Shown piece after piece: positions 33,842-42,120 of a stretch of DNA of 64,000 nt. A program made the translations under genes and the position numbers. Within the stretch, counting starts at the first letter, position 1. Every line of letters starts with the position of its first letter. A model generated the notes under the pieces. It searched no databases, was not told the DNA's origin, and saw nothing but the letters and a program-made list of their open reading frames with translations. This DNA is from Halostagnicola kamekurae (GTDB lineage: Archaea; Halobacteriota; Halobacteria; Halobacteriales; Natrialbaceae): contig NZ_FOZS01000001.1 in assembly GCF_900116205.1 (NCBI RefSeq), forward strand, positions 372,001 through 436,000, given 5' to 3'.

Positions 33842-33930
33842 TACCCGTATTCGGGACAGCGCGCGATTCAACCTTTCGGAAGGGACGTTGGCCCGGTGGC
33901 CCGTCTGACGGCTCCTGGTTCGTCGCCCCC

Positions 33931-33996
33931 TTTAAGTGCTTCTCGTCACAAGGTGTAGATACGAACGGCAGTCCGCACGGGGCGACTCCCCGTGCG
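33931..33996 (+). promoter_or_regulatory. Orphan TATA plus strong terminator-like hairpin
   Basis: TTTAAGTG at 33931-33938 is a good TATA box on the plus strand. About 36 nt later a perfect 9-bp stem, CGCACGGGG-CGACT-CCCCGTGCG (33974-33996), is followed by GTTTCTTTC. No start codon lies between. If used, the promoter would give a transcript of about 45 nt ending at the hairpin. The rest of 33842-34159 holds no gene I can support. Confidence 0.4.
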
Positions 33997-34159
33997 TTTC
34001 TTTCGGTGTCAATTTCGCGTAGCCGACGCTGGCGATTCTCGAGGCTTCTCGGTACGGCAACTGTCGTCGGCTGGCGCTTGCTCGCAGCCGTCGTCGGACG
34101 CCGCTCGATTCGTTTCCACTTCCGGCGGTTCTATACTGCTGTAGGATGCTCCTTCGACC

Positions 34160-34498
34160 ATGTCCTACGAGACCGCTCACAAGACCGATCCCGAATCGAT
34201 CCTTCCGGAAGAAAGCGGCGGCATGTGGTTTCTCAAGGAGGATCTCGGGACCCAGGAGCTCGGCATTTCGATCCTCGAGCTCGAGCCCGGCGTTAGTGGG
34301 AAGGCCCACGACGAAACCCACACCGGTCAGGAGGAGGTGTACTACGTCGTCGACGGGACGGTAACGGTCGATCTCGACGACGAGTCGGTGACCCTCGAGA
34401 CGGACGAGGCGCTTCGAATCGACACCGAAGTGCAGCGACAGATCCACAACGAGGGCGACGAATCGGCGAAGCTCGTTCTCGTCGGTGCGCCCCTGTAA
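34160..34498 (+). CDS. Single-domain cupin protein
   Basis: This 112-residue protein folds as one cupin barrel. Cupin motif 1 is seen as HDETHTGQEEVYYVVDG near 50-66 (two His and a Glu as metal ligands). Motif 2 is near 88-104 (LRIDTEVQRQIHNEG, with the last His). The role cannot be told: such proteins range from isomerases to sensor-like folds. It lies between mptA and an ABC exporter, with no shared operon. Confidence 0.8.
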   Translation: MSYETAHKTDPESILPEESGGMWFLKEDLGTQELGISILELEPGVSGKAHDETHTGQEEVYYVVDGTVTVDLDDESVTLETDEALRIDTEVQRQIHNEGDESAKLVLVGAPL

Positions 34499-34569
34499 CA
34501 CCTCACACGAACGGCTCTGGGCTGCCGAGGACAACACCCTTAACCGCCGTCGTGGCCTCCGCTCGAGTG

Positions 34570-35583
34570 ATGCCACCGGCGATCGAGACGCAGGATCTCG
34601 TCAAGGAATACGGCGAGTTACGGGCCTTACAGGGCCTGTCTCTGACAGTCGAGGAGGGGGAGTTCTTCGGACTGCTCGGTCCGAACGGCGCGGGGAAGAC
34701 GACGTTCATCAACACGCTCGTCGGCCTCGTTCGCAAGAGCGGCGGGGACGTCCGCGTCTTCGGCCACGACGTCGAAGCGGAGTACCAGCAGGCTCGAGAC
34801 GCGATCGGGCTCGCGCCACAGGAGTTCAACGTGGACCGGTTTTTCCCGATTCGAGAAGTGCTGATGCACAAGGCCGGCTACCACGGGATTCCGAAGGACG
34901 AGGCCGAACGCCGGGCCGACGAGGTGCTCAAACGCGTCGGGATCTACGACAAGCGCGACGAGCGCTTCGACTGGCTCTCAGGCGGCATGAAACGCCGCCT
35001 CCTGCTCGCTCGCGCGCTCGTCACCGACCCGGATCTGTTGATCCTCGACGAGCCGACGGCGGGCGTCGACGTCCAGTTGCGCCACGACCTCTGGGAACTG
35101 GTCAGCGAACTCAACGAGGAGGGGACGACCGTGCTCCTGACGACTCACTACATCGAGGAGGCCGAACGCCTCTGCGATCGGGTCGCCATCCTCAACGAGG
35201 GCCAGAAGGTGACCGTCGCGACGCCGGACGAACTCAAAGAACGCGGAACGGACACAATTTCGGTGGCGCTCGAGAACCCGCCGTCGACCCCGCCGTCGCT
35301 GGGTGCCTACGCCCACGACGCGTGGCTCAGCGGCGACGCGCTCGAGGTTCGGGTCGACGACGGGGGATCGACCGCCCCGCAGTTGCTCAACGACCTCGAA
35401 GCCGAGGGGTACGACATCGTCGACCTCGAGATCACCCGGACCTCGCTCGAGGAGGTGTTCGTCGACCTGACGAGACACGAGGATCGATCCGTGACCCGTT
35501 CGGACGAGAGGGATGGTGGCGGCGACGAACAGCCGGGGACCGAGCGCGAGGAGGACTTCCTCGAGCAGGGGGGTGCCGTCTGA
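34570..35583 (+). CDS. ABC-2 exporter ATP-binding protein
   Basis: This 337-residue DrrA/CcmA-type ATPase has Walker A LGPNGAGKTT near 38-47, the signature LSGGMKRRL near 137-145, Walker B LLILDEPTAGVD near 157-168 and the His-switch near 193. Residues 215-300 form the C-terminal dimerisation region, followed by an acidic tail. CCTTAACC near 34539 sets a start just before the ATG at 34570; 34552 is the less likely alternative. The permease is encoded downstream after a short bridge ORF. The exported substrate is unknown. Confidence 0.9.
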   Translation: MPPAIETQDLVKEYGELRALQGLSLTVEEGEFFGLLGPNGAGKTTFINTLVGLVRKSGGDVRVFGHDVEAEYQQARDAIGLAPQEFNVDRFFPIREVLMHKAGYHGIPKDEAERRADEVLKRVGIYDKRDERFDWLSGGMKRRLLLARALVTDPDLLILDEPTAGVDVQLRHDLWELVSELNEEGTTVLLTTHYIEEAERLCDRVAILNEGQKVTVATPDELKERGTDTISVALENPPSTPPSLGAYAHDAWLSGDALEVRVDDGGSTAPQLLNDLEAEGYDIVDLEITRTSLEEVFVDLTRHEDRSVTRSDERDGGGDEQPGTEREEDFLEQGGAV

Positions 35584-35666
35584 TGCGGCCGGTCTCCTCG
35601 GGGGCGTGTCTGCTCGCACTGACCGCCCTTGAAACGCACGCACTTTCCACAGGTGATCGACGATGA
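35583..35666 (+). CDS. 27-codon bridge ORF between ABC genes
   Basis: This frame begins with ATG overlapping the ATPase stop (TGATG at 35581-35585) and ends with TGA overlapping the permease start (ATGA at 35663-35666). It encodes MRPVSSGACLLALTALET and nine more residues. I see no domain. Its main interest is that it fills the 79-bp gap exactly, so ribosomes could pass from one gene to the next by re-initiation. Chance is possible. Confidence 0.35.
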   Translation: MRPVSSGACLLALTALETHALSTGDRR

Positions 35667-36430
35667 GTATAGCGAACACGCAATTGCGGACGCTGATCCA
35701 GCGAGAAGTGCTCCGGTTCGTGCGGCGCCCGTACAACACCTTCCTCCCGCCGCTGATCACGAACGTGCTTTACTTTTCGGTCTTCGGGGTCATCCTCGGC
35801 AGCCGAATCGGATCGGTCGGCGACGTGACCTACATCCAGTTCGTGCTGCCCGGTCTGGTCGTGCTCGGAGCCATGTCGAACGCATTCGAGAACGCCTCGT
35901 TCAGCATTTTCCACGGCCGGTGGAACGAGTACATCCACGAGGTCATCACCTCGCCGCTTTCTCACACCCAGACGGTCGGCGGGTACGTCATCTCGAGTGC
36001 GCTTCGGGGCATCATCATTGGCGGGCTGATCGTCGCCGTCGGCTTCCTGTTCACGACGGTGCCGTTCGCACACCCGCTGTACCTGCTCAGCTTCGGCGTC
36101 GTGACGACCACCCTCTTCGCCGGCCTCGGGATCATCGGTGGGCTCTGGGCCGAGGACTTCGATCACCTGACGGTGATGAACCAGTTCCTCCTCCGCCCGC
36201 TGGTCTTTTTCGGCGGCGTGTTCTACTCGTTGGACCAACTCGAGGGGCTGGCCTACACCGCGTCACTGCTCAACCCGATGGTCTACATGGTAAACGGCGT
36301 CCGCTACGGCATGATCGGCGTGACGGAGATCGACCCGAACAGGTCGTTGCTCGTGCTCTCCGGGGCAGCCGTGGTCGTTCTCGCGATCGATCTGTACCTG
36401 TTCAAGCGCGGCTACGGGATCTCTGACTGA
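35663..36430 (+). CDS. ABC-2 type permease
   Basis: This 255-residue membrane protein has six predicted helices (about 25-45, 60-85, 110-130, 140-165, 175-190 and 225-245) in the DrrB/NodJ arrangement. It has the conserved amphipathic start RTLIQREVLRFVRRP and a NPMVYMVNGVRYG segment before the last helix. With the upstream ATPase it forms an exporter. The ATG at 35663 overlaps the bridge ORF stop. Confidence 0.88.
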   Translation: MSIANTQLRTLIQREVLRFVRRPYNTFLPPLITNVLYFSVFGVILGSRIGSVGDVTYIQFVLPGLVVLGAMSNAFENASFSIFHGRWNEYIHEVITSPLSHTQTVGGYVISSALRGIIIGGLIVAVGFLFTTVPFAHPLYLLSFGVVTTTLFAGLGIIGGLWAEDFDHLTVMNQFLLRPLVFFGGVFYSLDQLEGLAYTASLLNPMVYMVNGVRYGMIGVTEIDPNRSLLVLSGAAVVVLAIDLYLFKRGYGISD

Positions 36431-36467
36431 ACCGTATTTTCGGTGAACTCCCTCGGAGTCGACCCTC

Positions 36468-36650
36468 CTAAGCGGACAGAAAATTGTAGGCGAACGCTGT
36501 GGCTACCAGCAGGACGGCAGTTGCAGCAACAGCCACGATAGGGCCTGCCTCGAAATACTCGGACGTGGAGACCCCGAGTACGACTGAAGCAATCCCCAGT
36601 ATCGTTGCTACCCGGGACGGAAGGCGTTTCGTCGATGTAACCGTGCTCAT
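36468..36650 (-). CDS. Small two-helix membrane protein
   Basis: This 60-residue protein has a basic N-terminus (MSTVTSTKRLPSR) and two hydrophobic helices (about 14-32 and 37-57) with a short acidic turn. An upstream in-frame extension to 36725 is His- and Lys-rich and unlike it. Function unknown; it converges with the ABC permease gene. Confidence 0.6.
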   Translation of the reverse strand: MSTVTSTKRLPSRVATILGIASVVLGVSTSEYFEAGPIVAVAATAVLLVATAFAYNFLSA

Positions 36651-36795
36651 ACTGTGAGTTCTATTTCCGTGTTTATCAGTTTTGTGCGCGGGTTCTGTCG
36701 GACGAATAGCCAGTGCACGAGACACAGATCTACGCGGTTTATCGAATCAAACCCCTCACATGGTGGGCTGTGAGCGCTGTTATTCGAGCCTCGTC

Positions 36796-37803
36796 TCAGT
36801 CGGACACTTTCACGAGTTGCTTGCCGATGTTCTCGCCCTCGAACAGCCCGAGGAACGCGTCGGGCGCGTTTTCGAATCCCTCGACGACCTCTTCTCGGTA
36901 CTCGAGTTCACCGGAATCGATGAACCCGGCGAGACGCTCGAGCGCTTCGCCCCAGCGCCCCTCGTAATCGCCGACCAGCAGGCCTTCGACGCGCGCTCGT
37001 TTTTCGATGAGCGTCGCGAGCTTTCTAGGACCGGTCGGCACGTCGGTCTCGTTGTACAGCGCGATCTGTCCGCAGACGGCGACTCGAGCGCGGAGGTTCA
37101 GCCGGGGCCAGACGGCGTCGGTGATCGGACCGCCGACGTTGTCGAAGTAGACGTCGATGCCGTCCGGGCAGGTCTCCTCGAGCGCGGCCCCGAGGTCGTC
37201 CGTCTCGCGGTAGTTGATCGCCGCGTCGAAGCCGAGGTCGTCGGTGAGCCAGTCGACTTTTTCGTCGCTGCCGGCGGTCCCGACGACGCGTGCGCCCGCG
37301 ATCTGTGCGAGCTGGCCGACGACGGAGCCGACCGCGCCTGCCGCCGCGGAGACGACGACGGTGTCGCCCGGCTTCGGCTCGCCCACGTCGAGCAGGCCGA
37401 AGTACGCCGTCACGCCGGGCATTCCGAGCACACCGAGGGCGGTCGAGACGGGCGCGAGAGCCGGGTTGACGCGTCGGAGTTCGTCTCCGTGGGCGACCGC
37501 GTGTTCGGCCCACAGCAGGTCTCCAGTGACGATATCGCCGGCCTCGAGTCCGTCGTAGTTCGACTCGAGAACCTCGCCGACGACGCTGGCTTTCATCGGT
37601 TCGCCGACGTCCCACGGCTCCGCGTAGGATTCGGCGTCGCGCATCCGGCCGCGCATATAGGGGTCGACCGACTGGTAGTGCGTTTCGATCAGGACCTCTC
37701 CATCCTCGGGCTCCGGGCGCTCGACGGTGACCAACTCGAAGGCGTCGCGGGTCGGCTCGCCGACTGGGCGGCTCGCGAGGTGCCACTGTCTGGTGGATGC
37801 CAT
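36796..37803 (-). CDS. NADP-dependent MDR family oxidoreductase
   Basis: This 335-residue medium-chain reductase lacks the zinc ligands and resembles prostaglandin/leukotriene reductases and YncB. It has ETHYQSVDPYMRGRM near 44-58, the nucleotide-binding VVSAAAGAVGSVVGQLAQ near 147-164, and NYRETDD near 196. It likely reduces double bonds of enones or quinone-like substrates using NADPH. The start at 37803 is chosen over 37890. It is a single gene. Confidence 0.87.
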   Translation of the reverse strand: MASTRQWHLASRPVGEPTRDAFELVTVERPEPEDGEVLIETHYQSVDPYMRGRMRDAESYAEPWDVGEPMKASVVGEVLESNYDGLEAGDIVTGDLLWAEHAVAHGDELRRVNPALAPVSTALGVLGMPGVTAYFGLLDVGEPKPGDTVVVSAAAGAVGSVVGQLAQIAGARVVGTAGSDEKVDWLTDDLGFDAAINYRETDDLGAALEETCPDGIDVYFDNVGGPITDAVWPRLNLRARVAVCGQIALYNETDVPTGPRKLATLIEKRARVEGLLVGDYEGRWGEALERLAGFIDSGELEYREEVVEGFENAPDAFLGLFEGENIGKQLVKVSD

Positions 37804-38079
37804 ATTTGAGGGTCTTCCCGACGAAAGGTCAACATTTGGCTCCCGGAAACGAGGCCCGTTACTTGCAGGGTGTAGGCTGGGTGCCACCACCTCTCGAGAG
37901 CGGCGTCGGCTCGAGAACTACGATTCGTTTCTGGGTCGTTTAACAACCAAATAATGCCCTCTCGAGGGTGATTTTGTGGTTTCTGGACTGGTCTTCTGTC
38001 GACGGTTCTGTTCGGTTGGAGCGTTCGAATCCGAGTTAATAGCTCCATTAGAAAGTACTTCAGATGCGGTCGGTTGGGT

Positions 38080-39945
38080 ATGGATACCGACTCATCTCGG
38101 CGGCGACTGTTAGCTGCGGTCGGCGTCGGATCGGCCTCCCTCGCGGGTTGTCTCGACTTCCTTTCGGACGGCGGCGACGGTGACGGGGACGGAAACGGTG
38201 GCGGTGATGGCAACGGGTCGGGCGGCGACAGTGCGGCCTGGCCCGCGTCTAACTCGGGCGAGCTCATCTCCGACTTCGGCGAAGACGACGACTGGATCCC
38301 CCGACACGGCGAGATCGAACCCGCGCCCGACGAGGCGGTCACCGGCGATCAGGCGCTGGTCATCCAAAGCGACAAGGCGACCGCCAGCACGGGGCTCGCG
38401 ATTCCCGAAGGAGTCAACCTCGAGGACTGGGACGCTTCGATGGCGGTCAAGGTGGATTCGGCCAATGACATCCGACTCGAGGTCCTCGCGAGCGGTCGCG
38501 AGAATCACCTGACGAGTATCAGACAGATCCCCGAGGCGTACGAGGGGTGGCTCCGCGTCGACTTCGGATACATCATGAAAAACGGCGAACCCGACCTCTC
38601 GAACGTCACGCAGCTCAACATCGTCGCGAAGGGACCCGAGGGCGGCCCGACCCGCGTCGTCGTCGACGACCTCCGACGAACGGAGGCCGCAGTCGACAGT
38701 GGCAAGGCGATTCTCGCCTTCTACGACGGACACCCTTCGCACTTCGATATCGCGGCGGACATGCTCGAGGAACGCGGCTGGGCCGGCGCGGTTCCGGTCG
38801 ACCCCGCTCGGATCGGCGAGTCGGGGCGGATGAACGTCAACCAGCTTCAGCAGCTCAGTGAGCGGGGATGGGACGTGTGTTCGTACCCCGAAAGCGGCGG
38901 CCCCCTTCCGGACCAGTCGGCCGAGCGCCAACGCGAACGCATCGAACAGTCGATATCCGTACTGGAATCCTACGAGTTCTCCGACGGGGCGCGTCACTTC
39001 TTCGTGCCGGACGACAACATGGACGCGACGACCCACGAAATCGTCCGCGAGAACCACGAGTCTGGCTTTCTGTTCGGTGCCAGCCCCAACTCCACGTCGC
39101 CGACCGGCCCGCACATGACCTCGCTCATTTGGGGCCCCGACCTCCACGGCGGCGTGCGACGCGCGATCAACCTCTCGGACCAGTACAATCAGCTCACCGT
39201 CCTCAGAATCCCGGCCATCGTCGAGGACGAAGCCGACTCGAACGCGAACAACATGCTTCTCGAGAACTTCGAGCACCTCCTCAATCACCTCGAACACCGC
39301 GGCGTGGACGTGGTCACGCCCTCCGATATGGTCGACGGAACGATGGCCACCGACTCGGAGTCCGAGTCCGGGGCCGACGACGGCGGACCGATTCTCGAGG
39401 CCGGAAACTCACACACGTTCTCCGGGAGCGGAAACGCACAGACCGAGGAGTTCGAACTCGCCGGGAGCGGCGTGGAGTGTTACTTCTCCCACGAGGGAAG
39501 CGGCGACTTCACCGTCGAGGGGACGGCGATCGAGGGCGACCTCGCACACGAACTCGTCGTGGATACGACGGGCTCCGGCTCGGGCAAGTCGTTCACGTTC
39601 GCCGACGAGGGAACCTATCGACTCGAGGTCGAGGCCGACGGCGAGTGGTCGATCGAACTCGACCAACCCGAAGTCACGAGTTCGGATCTCACGTCGCTGC
39701 CGGTCGAGCAGTCCGGTACCGGATCGTCGTTCGTCGGGCCGTTCGAGAGCGAGGATGACATCAGTCTCGTGGTGACCCACGAGGGGAACGGAACCTTCCT
39801 CGTCGACGGCTTCGACTCGAGCGGGAGCAGAGAGCAGGTCGTCAACAAGACCGGCCAGTTCGAGGGTTCGAGATCCTACGCCGTCGGGGACGCGACGTGG
39901 TTCAACGTCGAAGCGACCGGCGACTGGGAACTCGTGATCGAGTGA
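38080..39945 (+). CDS. Secreted lipoprotein with polysaccharide-deacetylase domain
   Basis: This 621-residue protein starts with a Tat signal and lipobox (SRRRLLAAVGVGSASLAGC) and an Asp/Gly-rich spacer. A beta-sandwich region (about 60-205) precedes a NodB-like polysaccharide deacetylase domain (about 210-425; AFYDGHPSHFD and FFVPDDNMD are the metal-site regions). The C-terminus holds two similar beta units of about 90 residues (about 440-535 and 545-621), each with a Ser/Gly/Asp pattern. It would act on extracellular glycans, perhaps deacetylating them. The true start is the ATG at 38080. Confidence 0.83.
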   Translation: MDTDSSRRRLLAAVGVGSASLAGCLDFLSDGGDGDGDGNGGGDGNGSGGDSAAWPASNSGELISDFGEDDDWIPRHGEIEPAPDEAVTGDQALVIQSDKATASTGLAIPEGVNLEDWDASMAVKVDSANDIRLEVLASGRENHLTSIRQIPEAYEGWLRVDFGYIMKNGEPDLSNVTQLNIVAKGPEGGPTRVVVDDLRRTEAAVDSGKAILAFYDGHPSHFDIAADMLEERGWAGAVPVDPARIGESGRMNVNQLQQLSERGWDVCSYPESGGPLPDQSAERQRERIEQSISVLESYEFSDGARHFFVPDDNMDATTHEIVRENHESGFLFGASPNSTSPTGPHMTSLIWGPDLHGGVRRAINLSDQYNQLTVLRIPAIVEDEADSNANNMLLENFEHLLNHLEHRGVDVVTPSDMVDGTMATDSESESGADDGGPILEAGNSHTFSGSGNAQTEEFELAGSGVECYFSHEGSGDFTVEGTAIEGDLAHELVVDTTGSGSGKSFTFADEGTYRLEVEADGEWSIELDQPEVTSSDLTSLPVEQSGTGSSFVGPFESEDDISLVVTHEGNGTFLVDGFDSSGSREQVVNKTGQFEGSRSYAVGDATWFNVEATGDWELVIE

Positions 39946-40012
39946 GGTTCCGGGGACCGGTCGCTCTCGGAAAGAAGAGATCGTTTTGTGGGTGGCCACG
40001 ATATGTAGTACC

Positions 40013-40717
40013 ATGGGCGATTCCACTGACAAACTTCTGGACGAACTCCTCGCCGGGAACCGCCGCCACGTTGAGTCCCTGCCCGACGGGTACTTCGCGG
40101 ACGTCCAGACGGGCCAGCACCCAACCGTCGTCGCGGTCTGCTGTTCGGACTCGCGGGTCTCTCACGAGGGGATGTGGGGAATCGATCGGCCGGGCGCGGT
40201 CTTTACCCCCAGTAACATCGGCAATCAGGTCTGGGACGAAGACGACGGCACTCGGATCATCGACGGCGGCGTCCTCTATCCGATCCATCATACCGGCACC
40301 GACGCCGTGGCCGTCGTTGGCCATACCGGCTGTGGGGCCATCACCGCAGCCTACCACGTCGCGACCGGCGCGGAGCCGCCCGGGCCGCGCGGCGTCGACA
40401 AGTGGGTCGATATGCTCGTCCCCGTGGTCGAGGAGGCCCTCGAGAGTGATCGCATCGACCGCGATGCTGTCACCAACACCGTCATCAACCAGCTCGTCGA
40501 GTACAACGTCAGCTATCAGGCCCGCTCGCTGTGTGCCGCCGCCGACGTTCCGGACCGGGTCACTGTCTACGGCTTCGTCTACGACTTTCAGGGTGTCTAC
40601 GGCGACCGCCCCGGCCGTACGTATCTCGTCACCGTCGACGGGGAAACCGAGCGCGAGGCACTCGTCGATCTGGTGCCGGACGGCTACGAAGCGACGATTC
40701 GGAGTCTGCTCGACTAG
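40013..40717 (+). CDS. Beta-type carbonic anhydrase
   Basis: This 234-residue enzyme interconverts CO2 and bicarbonate. Zinc ligands are visible as Cys and Asp in CCSDSRV near 43-49 and His/Cys in GHTGCGA near 103-109. The active-site Asp-Arg dyad is in the first motif. It has no signal peptide, so it is cytosolic. It lies 1.4 kb from dabA-dabB and may work with them, though it is not in their operon. The ATG at 40013 is preferred over a longer frame to 39986. Confidence 0.92.
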   Translation: MGDSTDKLLDELLAGNRRHVESLPDGYFADVQTGQHPTVVAVCCSDSRVSHEGMWGIDRPGAVFTPSNIGNQVWDEDDGTRIIDGGVLYPIHHTGTDAVAVVGHTGCGAITAAYHVATGAEPPGPRGVDKWVDMLVPVVEEALESDRIDRDAVTNTVINQLVEYNVSYQARSLCAAADVPDRVTVYGFVYDFQGVYGDRPGRTYLVTVDGETEREALVDLVPDGYEATIRSLLD

Positions 40718-40805
40718 TGGCTCGTGCGGTGCTCTTGGATCCTGAACGAGGCGAATCAAAATCCCGTTCCGCGCCCGCTCCTGTGTACGTATCGACCGAT
40801 GGCCG

Positions 40806-41141
40806 TCAGTTTTCGTCGGTAATCCACTTCTGGCCCCACTCGTAGATTTCATCGAACGCCGAGAGGAGTTCTCGACCCTTCGGCGTCAGCGAATAGTAAA
40901 CGGCGACCGGACTCCCCTCATCGACTCGGCGGTCGACGTATTCTTTCTCCTCCAGATCCTCGAGCACGCGGGACAGTGTCTGGGAGTTCGCATCCGTCGC
41001 GCGCTTGAGTTCGTTGAAGCGGAGTTCGCCCTCGCGGAGGACGTGGATAACGGTCATCCGCCACTGGGAACCGACCTCTTCGAGGGTTTTGATTACCGGA
41101 CAGTCCCCGTACTTCGTCTCGAGAGTAGCGTCCGATGACAT
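40806..41141 (-). CDS. HxlR family transcriptional regulator
   Basis: This 111-residue winged-helix protein has the HxlR layout: CPVIKTLEEVGSQWRMTVI near 14-32, a recognition helix at about 47-62 (LKRATDANSQTLSRVL) and a wing ending YYSLTPKGREL. The lone Cys at 14 matches the redox-sensing cysteine common in HxlR regulators. It is divergent from an NAD(P)-binding gene, which it likely controls. The shared region carries inverted half-sites. Confidence 0.88.
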   Translation of the reverse strand: MSSDATLETKYGDCPVIKTLEEVGSQWRMTVIHVLREGELRFNELKRATDANSQTLSRVLEDLEEKEYVDRRVDEGSPVAVYYSLTPKGRELLSAFDEIYEWGQKWITDEN

Positions 41142-41148
41142 CGGTGTG

Positions 41149-41247
41149 ACTTGGTCAGACGAACGTTCGCTGAGTTATATTAAGCTCACGCACCATGACC
41201 AAGTATGATGGTGTAACCGCGATCTCGGGACGATCCCCGAGATCGCG
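41149..41247. promoter_or_regulatory. Divergent regulatory region: half-sites, TATA and hairpin
   Basis: TTATATTAA (41175-41183) can serve both directions. It is flanked by ACTTGGTCA (41149-41157) and its reverse complement TGACCAAGT (41196-41204), a symmetric pair fitting a dimeric repressor such as HxlR. Further right, 41218-41247 is a perfect 12-bp stem, CGCGATCTCGGG with a 6-nt loop. It would lie in the leader of the 41278 gene and could modulate translation or transcription. Confidence 0.65.
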
Positions 41248-41277
41248 CGACGGCCATCAGCGAACACAACTCCCACC

Positions 41278-41916
41278 ATGAACGTACTCCTACTCGGTGC
41301 AAGCGGGCGAATCGGACAGCGAACGGCTGCTGAACTCCTCGACCGCGGCCACAAGGTCACCGGCGTCTCCCGGAGCGGGACGGTCGAAGGAATTGACGAC
41401 GCCGACTTCGTCGCCGTTGCTGGGGACGCGACCGACGCTACTGACGTCGCGAAGCTCGCGACGGGGCACGACGCCGTGGTATCGACGCTCGGCCCGAGCG
41501 GCGACGAGCCGCCCGAGATCCTCACCGACATGATAGCGGCCGTGATCGACGGACTGCGCCGCGCAGGTGTCGACCGCCTCGTCTGGACTGGCGGCGCTGG
41601 CGGGCTCGAGGTCGGTCCCGACACCCACCTCATCGAGACGGAGGACTTCCCCGAAGAGTGGGTGCCGGTCGCCAGCGCGGCCATCGACGCGTACGATACC
41701 CTCAGCGAGGCCGACGATCTACGATGGACGTACGTCGCGCCCGCTGCGCTAATCGAACCCGGCGAGCGAACCGGCGAGTACCGGACCGCCGACCGCGAAC
41801 TCGTGACCGACGACGAGGGAGACAGCTACATTTCGATGGAGGACTTCGCCGTCGCCCTCGCGGACGAACTCGAGGAGGCAAACGCCGTTCACACTTATCT
41901 CGGAACCGGAAACTGA
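41278..41916 (+). CDS. NAD(P)-binding atypical SDR protein
   Basis: This 212-residue protein has the atypical-SDR nucleotide site LLGASGRIGQRTA near 5-17 and resembles the NmrA/TIM-barrel-free reductase group (SDR_a5-like, YhfK-type). The centre holds WTGGAGGL and DAYDTLSEADDLRWTYVAP, as in NAD(P)H-binding family proteins. HxlR-linked members are often induced by electrophiles or redox stress. A 28-codon frame starting at 41195 overlaps its start codon by ATGA. Confidence 0.85.
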   Translation: MNVLLLGASGRIGQRTAAELLDRGHKVTGVSRSGTVEGIDDADFVAVAGDATDATDVAKLATGHDAVVSTLGPSGDEPPEILTDMIAAVIDGLRRAGVDRLVWTGGAGGLEVGPDTHLIETEDFPEEWVPVASAAIDAYDTLSEADDLRWTYVAPAALIEPGERTGEYRTADRELVTDDEGDSYISMEDFAVALADELEEANAVHTYLGTGN

Positions 41917-42120
41917 CCGGGATCCGGTTTTTCACTGATCCCCAGACGGGCTGGGGGATACGCGCGCTGTCTTTGCAGTGGCTTCCGTCCCGACCGCGTC
42001 GCGAATCACTCGTGGATTCCTCGGTTGACACGACGAAGTTCGAGCGTGAGAGAGAAGCCATGCGACACTGGCTGATCGAATCGTGACGGCGGGAAAACCG
42101 ATCGGTCCTCGAGAGCGCCG

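Noticed and set aside
38020-38045. GTTCGAATCC near a GGAGC/GCTCC pair, possible tRNA fragment
   Set aside because: The T-stem does not pair and no other tRNA arm is found.
41940-42086. Possible gene remnant ending FEREREAMRHWLIES before dabA
   Set aside because: The phrase looks coding-like but has no start, no family and no upstream continuation I can support.
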